64,000 nucleotides of DNA from NCBI GenBank assembly GCA_023653785.1, contig JAMKCH010044023.1:1-64000 (forward strand). The letters are read 5' to 3'. This stretch comes from Ophioderma brevispina. Taxonomy: Eukaryota; Echinodermata; Ophiuroidea; Amphilepidida; Ophiodermatidae. This document shows, in pieces, positions 1 to 10,314 of this stretch. The position numbers and the translations under genes are program-made. The notes under the pieces were generated by a model that was not told the DNA's origin, did not search any database, and worked only from the letters and a program-made list of their open reading frames with translations. The stretch's first letter is position 1. Every line of letters starts with the position of its first letter.

Positions 1-2395
1 AGGGACGCGTGTCCATGCCACAACTTATAAAGCTAGGAAAGGGTAAGTGATGGCAATCAAGGTGATAATGTATCAAAGATGTATGCGAGAGAGTGATGGA
101 CAAGGGAAGATTAGATTTCCATGGTCCACACTTATAAGCTAGGATGGTAATGTTGGCATCAGGTGATATGGATAAAAGTTTAGCGAGAGAGTGATGGGCA
201 ATGGACGACGTGGTCCATGGCACACTTTGATTAAAGCTAGGTAGGGTAATGTTGGCAATCAGGTGATAATGGATAAAGAAATGTTAGCGATGAGATGATG
301 GACAGGGAAGAGTGTCCATGGCCACAAATTATTCAAGCTAGAGGTAAGTGGTGGCAGTCCGATATGATAATGGTTCAAGATGTTAGCGAGAAGAGTGATG
401 GACAGGGCGAGTGTCCATTGCACCTACTTATTAAAGCTGAGGAGGGTAGTGATGGACAATACAAGGTGATAATTGATAAGATGTTAGCGAGAGAGTGATG
501 GACTGGGACAGTGTCATGCCACAACTTATTAAGCTAGGAGGTAAGTGTTGCTATCAAGATAATAATGGGATAAGTGTTAGCTCCGAGAGTGATGGACAAG
601 GGACGAGTGTCCATGGCAACAACTTATTAAAGCTAGGAGGGTAAGTGTTGGCAATCAAGAGATAATGGATAAAGATTTTAGCGAGAAGAGTTGGACAGGG
701 GCGAGTGTCCATGGCCACAAATTATTAAGCTAGGAGGGTAAGTGTTGGCAATCAAGATGATAATGGAAAAGATGTTAGTGAGAGAGTGATGGACAGGGAC
801 AAGTGTCCCATTGCCACAACTTATAAGCTAGAGGTAGTGATGGCATCAAGGTGGAATGGATACGAGTGTTAGCGAGCGAGTGATGGACAGGGACGAGGTG
901 TCCATGGCACAACTTATTAAAGCTAGAGGGTAGTGGTGGCAATCAAGGGAGAATGATAAGATGTTAGCGAGAGAGTTGATGGACAGGGGCGAGTGTCCAT
1001 GGCCACAAATTATTCCATCTAGGAGGGTAAGTGTTGGCAATCAAGATGATAATGATAAAATGTTATGCGAAGAGTGATGGACGGGACGATTGTCCATGGC
1101 CACAGGGTACTTATTAAAGCTAGGAGGGTAAGTGATGGCAATCACGGTGATAATTTGGATAAGATGTTAGTGAGATAGTGTGGACGGGAACTAGTGTCAT
1201 GGCACAAACTTAATTAAAGCTAGGAGGTAGTGTTGGCTATCCAAGATGAATAATGGATAAGATGTTAGCAGAGAGTGATGACAGGACAGTGTCCATGTCC
1301 ACAACTGTATTAAAGCTAGGAGGGTAAGTGATGGTCAATCAGGTGATAACGGATAAAGTGTGAGTGAGAGAGTGATGGACGGGGACAGTGTCCATGGCCA
1401 CACTTATTAAGCTAGGAGTGGTAAGGGTTGGCTTATCCATATGAAGTATGGATAAAGATGTTAGCGAGAGAAGTGTATGGACAGGAACGAGTGTCCATGC
1501 CACAACTTATTAAAGCTAAGAGGGTAAGTTATGGCACTCAAGGGTGATAATGGATAAAGATTGTTAGCGAGAGAGTGATGGACATGGACAGTGTCCATGG
1601 CCAAACTTATTAAAGCTAGGAGGGTAATGTTGGCACTCAAGGTGATAATGGGATCAAGATGTTACGAAGACAGGGACGAGTGTCCATGGCCAGCAACTTA
1701 TAAAGCTAGAGGGTAAGTGTGGGCAATCAAGATGATATTGAAAAGAGTTATGCGATAGAGGTGGTCAGGGCTCGAGTGTCCATTGGCCACAACTTATTAA
1801 AGCTAGGAGGGTAAGTGATGTCAATCAAGGTTATAATGGATAAAGATGTTTTATGAGAGAGTGCTGGCACAGGACGAGTGTCCATGGACACAACTTATTA
1901 AAGCTAGGAGGGTAAGTGTTGGCAATCGAGATGATAATGGATAGATTTAGCGGAGAGTGATGGACAGGGACGAGTGTCCATGCGACAACTTATTAAATCT
2001 TAGGAGGTAATTGTTGGTCAATCAAGAATGACTAATGGTAAAATTGTTGAGTGAGAGAGTGATGCGGGCGAGTGTCCATGGCCACAAATTATTCAAAGCA
2101 GAGGTAAGTGATGGCAATCAGATTATAATGGATAAAGATGTTAGCGAGAGAGGGGATGGACACGGGAACAAGTGTCCCATGGCACAACTTCTTAAAGCTA
2201 GGAGGGTAGTGTTGGCAATCGAGAATGATATGGATAAAGATGTTATGAGAGAGTGGGTTGACAGGACGAGTGCCCATTCCACAACTTTTATTAAAGGCTA
2301 GGAGGGTAAGTGTTGGCAATCAAGATGATAATGGATAGAGATGTTAGCGAGAGTGATGGACAGGGACGAGTGTCCATGGCCACAACTTATTGAAG
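1..2395. repeat. ~100-bp satellite array, about 24 copies
   Basis: The window opens inside a tandem array whose unit of about 100 bp contains the landmarks GACGAGTGTCCATGGCCACA, ACTTATTAAAGCTAGGAGGG, TAAGTGTTGGCAATCAAGAT and GATGTTAGCGAGAGAGTGAT. Two subtypes mix: one reads GTGATGGCAATCAAGGTG, the other GTGTTGGCAATCAAGATG. Single-base indels are scattered through almost every copy, far more than substitutions, which is the error pattern of uncorrected long reads. The array runs off the left edge. Short open frames here are translations of the repeat and are not genes. Each unit contains AGG/GTAAGTG, a chance match to a 5' splice site. Confidence 0.95.
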
Positions 2396-3328
2396 CAGGG
2401 GTGTAAGTTTTTTGGTTCTATCCTGCCCTGCCCTCTGGACTTGAGACGAAATTACATGGTATACAACCGCGCATTCGTAGAGCCAGAACACGATCGTTTT
2501 TGTAGAGTGCAGACAATTTCGAAACGCCTGTGAAGAAATTTGGAAAGGGCTAAATTTGAGGTTATTATGAATTAAACCGATAGACTCCTCGTTCCAGTAT
2601 GGCAAAACAACAGGGTTCTAGATAAGAATGGTGCCAATGGCCCATACAAAGAAATAGCGGATGACAGGGAAAGACGAGATGCAATCACAATGAGGGTCGA
2701 AAAAGCCCCGAACTATATAAGAAAATGGCGGGGGGTTTACAGAATACCGCTGATACTGATTAGAACCATAGACAAGCACACTCCTAGTTCCAGTAGGGCA
2801 AAAGGAGTTATATAGATGAAAATGGTGCGATGCCCATCACAGAAATAACAAATTTCAAGGGAAGCCATGGCAATCCCAAGCTAGAGCAGAAGAGGGAAGA
2901 GGGATAATAAAAGCCGGTTTTAAACCATGGCATGAAAAAGTGTTGAATGATAAATGTATCGCTGTTGGCAGTCTGCATGCACAGCGGTCATTGCCGAGAT
3001 ACGAATGACGATAGCTCGAGCTACAATCTCAATTTTTTGAGCAAATATCTATAAATTTGGCTTTAAGTTGCAACGCTTTAAATTATAATTGAAAATTAAG
3101 GTTTATGAACCTTTAGAGTACCCACTTTTAAGGGACTAATTTTATTCCGCCGCATATTACCACCAAGGTTGTGTGAACGATGGGGGCGGTATGAATATAG
3201 AGTAAGATGTAAATAGGATCCGGTTGGCCCACGAGACCTTTGGCCCACGTGCGAAGCATGAAGCGCAATGATGGTACATGCACGACATGTGACCGTAAAT
3301 AACAAAGGTCAAACAAGTTGTCAACAAG
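2396..3328. other. unique sequence, no gene seen
   Basis: The satellite ends abruptly near 2395. A related segment occurs twice, at about 2580-2660 and 2770-2850 (ACTCCT.GTTCCAGTA.GGCAAAA, then ATGGTGC and GCCCAT), which looks like an old direct duplication. No coding or RNA gene is supported. Confidence 0.5.
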
Positions 3329-3640
3329 TTGACAGATGACAAACATCCCGATCGAATGAGCAATGCTAAGGGGGAAATTTCGCCTGAATTGTATAACGAG
3401 AGAAGCGATTATTTTTCTCAGAATCAGTTGAGGAGAACAGGTGCGAAGGTGATGTCAAGGCATGCCGTAGACTACTATGGAAACAGTAGAGGCTTAGACT
3501 CAATTAGAGTTAACTTAGACTGCGACCGCATGTCCGGAATCGTACGGGTAACCATGCCATGTAAGCACTGGCGAATTTGTTATACGTGTCGCAAAACCAA
3601 TACATGCCAAAAGCAGGAAAGCTTGATAAAACGTACGTAA
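3329..3640 (+). pseudogene. open frame with RING-finger-like C-terminus (tentative)
   Basis: An open frame of 103 codons, less AT-rich than its surroundings. Its C-terminal third reads GIVRVTMPCKHWRICYTC, then RKTNTC. The spacing P-C-x-H-x3-C-x2-C followed by C resembles the second half of the RING finger of IAP-type E3 ubiquitin ligases (PCGH...C..C......CP.C). The first Cys pair is reduced to one Cys (LDCDRM), and the final Cys after NTC is missing (QKQES). If the likeness is real, this is a decayed or mis-sequenced RING copy and would not bind two zinc ions. Upstream residues (about 1-60) are polar and unrecognised. No splice sites were matched. Chance resemblance is quite possible. Confidence 0.25.
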
Positions 3641-5779
3641 ATAATTATAAGAGTATATTAAAATTAACTGCATTGTAGATGGTATCCAAATGGCTTGGAT
3701 CAGGACTAAATTTTTAATCGGTCCCCGCGGCGCGGGATCGGACCGTGAGCAAGCGACCAATCAATGCCATGTGTTGTGGCCAACAATTTGTATAGATTGC
3801 ATGCCATCATAAATACACTTAGGAATGTGAGTTGAGAATGTTTACCGGGACTGGGCTGACGGTCCTGAAAAAGGGTTTAAAGTACTACTGATACAATGGC
3901 CCGCATGCTAATTTTTCGGCCAAGTGGTAGTGGTAATAATGAAATGTATCAATACAGATTTGAGATTTATTTGCGCATGGGTTGAGATAAATATAATAAT
4001 GATAGTTTTAAAAGACATCATCTAGTTCACTCAAAGTAAATTGAGTCACAGACAGAGTAGAACCATCATAAATAATAACAATATTAATAAACATAGTCCT
4101 ACATCAAATTTTTTGACAATGCATGTGCAATAAATTTGTAATTTTTGCATACAATTACCATGCTGGCATGCAATTACCATGCAATATTCATTGCATGATG
4201 ATTACAATGACAGAGAGAGGATAAATTAAAAGTATATACGCGTGCCAACAAACTTGCCTCAGCATATTGATGCGAATAATACTGTTATACTCCAAGTAAA
4301 GGCCAAAACTAAGGGTGTAATCTGATGTTGATTGATATTCTAGTAATAAGAGAAGACACAATTTTCTGGCAAGAGATCTAGGCCAAGATGAGTTAATCAC
4401 AGCATATCTTGAGAATACATATATGCCTAGATGCAGAATGAGGTGATAAAAGGCCTATAAACTAGCTCAAGATGACTTTGGAGAAAAATTATGAGGCCTT
4501 GATCAAACATGAAAGTTAAAACGTAAATATAAAATTGCAGGGAAATGGCGTAGTAAAGCATTTTATCTACGCATGTAATTGAGGCATGAGATTCGGCAAG
4601 ATGGTGCCTGCGCTAGTATGATAAATGCCTCTACATACGCAAAGTAACAATACCCATGAACCAATAATGTGGTGTAATTTGTGAATGGTTGTAATGAAAT
4701 AAGGAATACCAATTGAGATGGAAAAAGTAGAACCCAGAAATGAATACGACAGGAAATTGGAAATTAAGATTTAGAAATGACGTATAGAAAATTCTGAGTG
4801 AGATAGAGAAGTAGAGCATGAACACTAGAATAACTACTATGTATATGGAGGGCATGCTTCAGTGTCGGGATTTTGTAAACCTATCTCTAAATTTTAAAGG
4901 CGAGTGTGGGACCATGAGACACTACTTATAAGAAGAGAGAGGAGATTCACGTTTGCCTTGCAGTGATAAATATACAGTTTTGGGGTAAATGTGGAATGAG
5001 AGTTTATTTATTTCAACATTTTTCATCTGGTATGCCTTTTGATTCTTTGATGAATCAAATTATTTAATGCGGCTAGCACTGTGCAAAACCCACTACATGG
5101 TGCATTCATCATCATCATCATTGGCATTGATATCAATCAGTATGATATAAGCACAACATAATAAGGTCAACTAGCCTGAGCACGTGTTTAAAATCCAAAG
5201 AGGAAAGAAATGTGAAACAAATATAAAATATTTAAAATATTGTCGTAAAAGGTGATGTGTAGTTGGAAACATTTAATATCACATGAAAAGGGTTGCCAGT
5301 ATGAGGAAGTCACAATTAATGTGGTGCATTGTGTGTAATTGTTAAAATAGTTACTACTTACTTTTACCTATGCTATAGGGCATTTGTGTTGTAATTATAT
5401 AATGTAAAGGAAGTTGAAGGTTGCCAGAAGCAGTGCATTGTGCTCTTCTCGGCAGAAGATTGAAGAATAAATACTTGTTGGTTGTTCAGTTATGATGTCA
5501 ACAATATTAGTTGAGCAGTATGGCAGACACACCCCAAGAGTTTGGATTTTTGGCTGAAAGTATTTGAGGGTGGGAATATAAACCCACAAACTAGCAGACA
5601 AGTTTGTCATGGATTGGCGATAACATATAGACAGATGAAGAAGATGGGTTTACATCTAATTGTGTCAAGGTGCGATTCAACTGAAAATGTATTTGGTGTC
5701 AATTGGAAATGCTGTTTGTGAACAGCAGGGATTATTTCTGTCAATGATGATGTTTTTTCCATTTATATACACATAAAAA
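3641..5779. other. AT-rich intergenic stretch, no gene seen
   Basis: AT-rich sequence with stop codons in all frames. A short ATC/TCA run lies at about 5107-5122. The direct repeat TGCATACAATTACCATGC / TGGCATGCAATTACCATGC lies at about 4147-4182. Nothing else is recognised. Confidence 0.5.
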
Positions 5780-7095
5780 TGGAATTTTTGTCCCCGCCGA
5801 ACAAGATCGGGAGGGATAAAATGGGCTCGTCCGTATGTATGTCCGTAGGTCCGTTAATTAAAATGTTAACCCTGGAACAATGTCGTGATAAACAGGGTAA
5901 CCCTGGAAATTTGGGCATATCTGTTTTCTGGATGAGATAGAGTAGCAAAATTGGTATATTGTAGGAAGGGGAAAGCCCCTACTAACCATGTAAATTCATT
6001 TCCCCCAGGGTTTCCCCTGGGTCTGTCATGTCCGTATGTCAGTGATTTTAAAAATGTTAACCCTGGAACAATGTCCGTGAAAACAATGTTACCTGGAACC
6101 ATTTGGGCATATCTTTTTTTCTGATGAGCTAGAGTAGCCAAAATTTGGTATATTGTAGAAGGGGACAACCCCTCATCACCCTGTAATTCATTTCCCCCCG
6201 GTTTTCCCCTGGGGTCTGTCAGGGGTAGGGGAAAAAGGTCAAGGGAAAAAAAGGTCAATATTGCAACAGAAAATGTCAACCATTTGACCATATTGTGTAT
6301 GATTTATCTGGTGTTAGTTCAGTATGGGCTAGATGATATAATGGTGGAAAGAAGCGGGGTGAGGGTTCTCGGCCTGATTATATTTTGGGTGTTAAAATAT
6401 GCTAATTGATATAATTGCATATTTATGAAAACATTTTCCCGCAAGGCTTGCGTAAAGTTTCTGGGTTCCGTAGGTTGTTGTATAATGATGTTAACTTGGG
6501 GGAAGGGAAGACTGACTGAGGAGGAGTTCTTGCACCTGATTTATATTTGGGCCATAATCGGGCAAATTAAAATATGCAAACTGAGCTAATTAATATTGCA
6601 ATCAGTTTGTAATGCTAGGTGGGTAGGCCCAAAAGTATAACCACAACAAAAGTGAGTAACATATTTAGTACCCATGTTTTCTTTGAAAGGTTTTTAGTTC
6701 TGGTTGACAGAATGTGGATCAGTCTTTGGGGTTGCCCGCTGTTTAGATTTCTTGGAAAATGTGAAAATATGTCAAAATTCAGTGTTCGCCCCTTTCCGAC
6801 CCGTACAGGGCACAAATTTTCATGTGGTTACATGATTTTTTTCAAAAAATAGTGTTGTGCCAAATGAATTAAATTATCAAATTTTTTACTAATGTAGTGA
6901 ATTTTTTTAAAGGGATTTTTGCACGATTTATTTTAATTTCGGGAGTCATTTTAACAACAAGGGTAACCATTTTGGGAATTCGTATCTTGTACACTTTATA
7001 CATTGCAGTTGCATTTTTGCTTGTTAGTGATCGCGAAATTCGGCGGCGACATATTTTACGAATAGCGTAAATACGAGTTTCCCTTGTTACAAATT
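5780..7095 (+). mobile_element. interspersed element, 'GTCCCCGCCGAA' family, copy 1
   Basis: It begins with TTTTGTCCCCGCCGAACAAG, GGGCTCGTCCGTATGTATG and repeated GTCCGT. It ends near 7090 with GGCGGCGACATATTTTACGA then CGTAAATACGAGTTTCCCTT. The same start and end recur at 24447-25655 and 45405-45700. Internal text such as GTTCTCGGCCTGATTA and CTTGCGTAAAGTTTCTGG is shared with copy 2. No transposase is seen, so it is a non-autonomous repeat of unknown class. Confidence 0.75.
5863..6245. repeat. two ~190-bp tandem units inside the interspersed element
   Basis: The unit starts GTTAACCCTGGAACAATGTC, passes through TTTGGGCATATCT and TTGGTATATTGTAG, and ends CCCTGGGTCTGTCA. It occurs at about 5867-6035 and again at 6057-6225. 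A 141-codon minus-strand open frame across it is a by-product of the repeat. Confidence 0.8.
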
Positions 7096-10000
7096 AAAAA
7101 TGCACATTGAATTATTTAACTGTTACGCACTTGCCAAGAAACAAGAGTAATTGGTTTTTTGACCACTAGTGATTGATTGGCAGATTGTGGTTTTGGATAG
7201 TGAAAATGTTGATATTAGCAGTTTAATTTGGGTGCACAAAACTTTAGACAGTATCTTAAGCAAGAAATGCCTATGGCATACATTTTTCTATATCATGGCT
7301 CAAGCAGCTCCAAACCGACAGTCCATTAGGAATTTGAACCCCAAATTACGATTTGGCCAGTCTCATCCGGAATAGCACCAAATTCTGAATTCTAGTAAAA
7401 TTAGGCAAAAAAGCACCGGATTAAAATGGTGTGTTGTTGAAGGTATAGTCCATCTATAGCTATATTCAACCTCTTACCTGATAGTGGTAATGTAAAGTGT
7501 GAAATAGACGGGTGTTTAAGGATTTTGAATGAACTGCAGAAATTGTAGTTTTGTGACTAAACCCACAGTTGTCATTTCCAATGTTGCTTGACCATTTGTC
7601 ACAAGATTATTAGAGCCATTGCTGTTGTACAAGAGAACAAGTACAGTTCCTCCGGTGGAGTAGTAGTACTTACTGTTACACTAACATAATTTACATGCCT
7701 GGAGAAGTAGATAAGTAGATACCCTTTTGTAAAAACAATATCTTATGTTTATACAGCTGACTAAAGGAAATGGGCAAACAGGCCAGAGGTAGAGATACAT
7801 GGAATGAACTTGGAAGCAGTAGGCCTATTTTGGTAGTATAGTGTTGCAGTCAAATTGTTTTGTAGTTGGTAGACAAAATGACAGTGGTCTTAATTGAGTT
7901 AAGTAATACCTTTGAGAGCCACGTACTGATGCAAGATGATGACAGCACATATGCAGAAACCAGGATAGCTGAAGACAGAATTTGTTAGCAATACTTCAAC
8001 CATGCATGTGGGCAGTTAGTGCAAGTATTTGCTGTTTTTCAGACAGTTTTAAGAATTTAGAATAGTCTGGAAGAAAAACTACCCGAAGAAAATTTTGGCG
8101 AGAAGGAAAATAGCAAGTTGAAAAAAGCTCAAATGTGTGTGGTACGTGTCTGTGCAACTACGGTTACCTTATTTTCATTTGGGCAAGGCCACATGTCATG
8201 CAATTATAGTACTAGCTCATGCATGTTTATGTAACAGAAAGTTAAACTAGAATGTGATTTCAGATACGCAAATGAAAGGTGATGAACTACCAAGCAGCTA
8301 TAGGAGAAGCTAGCAATGTGGTGTGGTTCAAGTCACTCTTACCTTGATATTTAATGGATATTTTAAAGTGTGACATGTTTGCATGGCCCCAGTTCCAGTT
8401 TGCTTTGAAGTCCATGGTAATTCGTATAAATTCCAGAGGGCGTATAGAATGAATAATTAAACGAGACTTACCTGGAAGTTGAAGTTTGATTGGAAGTTAT
8501 ATAATCTCTCTGGAACTTGAGATTAGGAATTACATCCACACCCACCCTCCCAAATCTATACTACACATTAGGACTACAAAGGTATAGTAAACAATAGTAA
8601 ATACCATGAGCATTTTACAGTAAAAAAAATTGGTGTGTAAAGATTGACAGGGTGAGTTAAGCCCCCCCAAAAAAAAAAAAAATACAACGTGATTAACTGG
8701 GAGTCTAGTACTAGTGCGTCTGGACTGTCCCATGTTCTTTAAAGTCTGGCTTACGCATGCGCGGTTGGATCCCATGGAATAAATACAACACTGCTTTCAA
8801 ACTATACCCCAGTTCCATGTGTTACTTCCTTGTACCTGGGATTGATGGCTTAAAGTCCCCTCAGAAGGACGATGATTTTCATGATTTCATTTTCCCAAGT
8901 CCAAATGAACCATATAGTGGAGCGGGTGGCAGCTTGCAAATTGTCGACAAACCACCTCCCTCGGTACAACAAAACGCATACCACTTCTATAGAAAGATCG
9001 TAGAATAAATAATTCAAAAAAATGATGGTATGTGGTCAAAAACTTTGGTGGCAGGGTGTTTTTGGGGTCAAAAAATCACTTTTTGAGCTAAAAACTTAAG
9101 AATATCAAGATTATTAATCTTAGCAAACCAAATTTTAATATCATGTAATACCACAATATCTGACATGATATGATCAGATTTCTGTTTATACAATATATAA
9201 AGGGTCTAGAATTTTAAGCCCAAAATCACCTTTTTTTCCTCTAAAAAAAAGCATCATTTTTATCACATGTCACCACAAAGAGGATTGCCTGACCCTTTAT
9301 GCAATGTATAAAACCTATATCAATAACAAAAAGTATACTATAAAAATAAGATTGTAATATTTACCTTAAAAAAAATTAAACAAAATAATAATTTCGCTTA
9401 ATGCAGCCCAATTTAATTTTTCAGCTAGAATACCCTGGCCACCAAAATATTTCAACCAAAACCACATTTTCTTAATCTTTTATATATTTATACTTCAAAT
9501 ATAAGGTGGTTGTGTTTTGTTGTACGGTGGCGAGGGGTAACTCGAAAATAGCGCACTTTTAAGGCTCGGCCGCCGCTAATTAGCTATGAATTCTAAGGTA
9601 AATCAATATAGTTGTTATATAAAAATCTAGAATAAAGAAACCTGATTTTAAATCACAAGTCCCCATATCCCTGGGATGAAAAGGGGGACCTCCAGCAGTA
9701 AAAGCAGAAACCATAACCACTGAGCAGGTTTGGCTTTCTTGCATATGCAAGAATTATATATTAATACCGGTGGCCTGTTGTGTATGACCGCGTTTATTTT
9801 CTTGGAGACCACGGGTCGCACGTTCATGAAACTTGGAGGGTGGGTGCCCTGAACGAACAAAGACAGAGTTTGTATTGTTAGTGGATCAAAGGTCATCAAG
9901 GGTAATTCAATTTACGGTCAAATGAGGGTAAACGATGTGGTTTGTATTGACATGACACTTGGTTGGGTTGATGGGATGCCAGGTCCTCAAAGCAGGTGAT

Positions 10001-10100
10001 CGCCGAACACCAGGTGATCTGCGAAACCCGGGGGGCCACCCTAGCTCTAGTATTTAATGGGTATACCAATATCTTTTCGTGGGCCTTCGTTTCCTTGCAG
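7096..10100. other. no gene recognised; possible intron or upstream region of the kinase gene
   Basis: AT-rich sequence with poly-A runs at about 8669-8682. The open frame at 8757-9008 has no recognisable domain. Earlier exons of the kinase gene (RA and C1 domains) would be expected upstream of 10101. None could be identified here by motif. Confidence 0.4.
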
Positions 10101-10314
10101 AATTCCATTCGCAAATGAAGCAGACGAGATACTATCTGCACAAAAGAACAGCCGAAACCGCCCAATGCGCGCAGCTGTTGGTAAAAAAAAACGGGCAATA
10201 CCATCAACCATGTCGGAGTTTAAGTATACCAGATTGTACAGCAACACTTGGAAGTGAGGCAAAGGGCAAAAAACCCCTTTCTCAGCTGTTAGGAAACATA
10301 TTATGCCAGGCGAG
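10101..10314 (+). CDS. DGKQ: DGK theta-like exon: linker before the catalytic domain
   Basis: The exon is bounded by TTCCTTGCAG and the donor GTAAGT. Near its start the frame reads [10 protein letters not shown], matching the theta-specific QTRFYVAE region that follows the second RA domain. At its 3' end a different frame reads ETYYARR and supplies the G of GAVIV in the next exon with the correct phase 1. The two frames disagree, and the last frame has a TAG at 10291-10293, so at least one indel lies inside, probably near the A9 run at 10184-10192. The middle of the exon is poorly conserved in the family. The splice borders are strong, but the exact reading is uncertain. Confidence 0.7.

Noticed and set aside
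5866..6291. 141-codon minus-strand open frame
   Set aside because: It spans two tandem ~190-bp noncoding repeat units. The two halves of the peptide echo each other.
8757..9008. 83-codon open frame with PSPNEPYSGAGG
   Set aside because: Considered as an upstream kinase exon, but it matches no part of the theta kinase and has no donor at its end.
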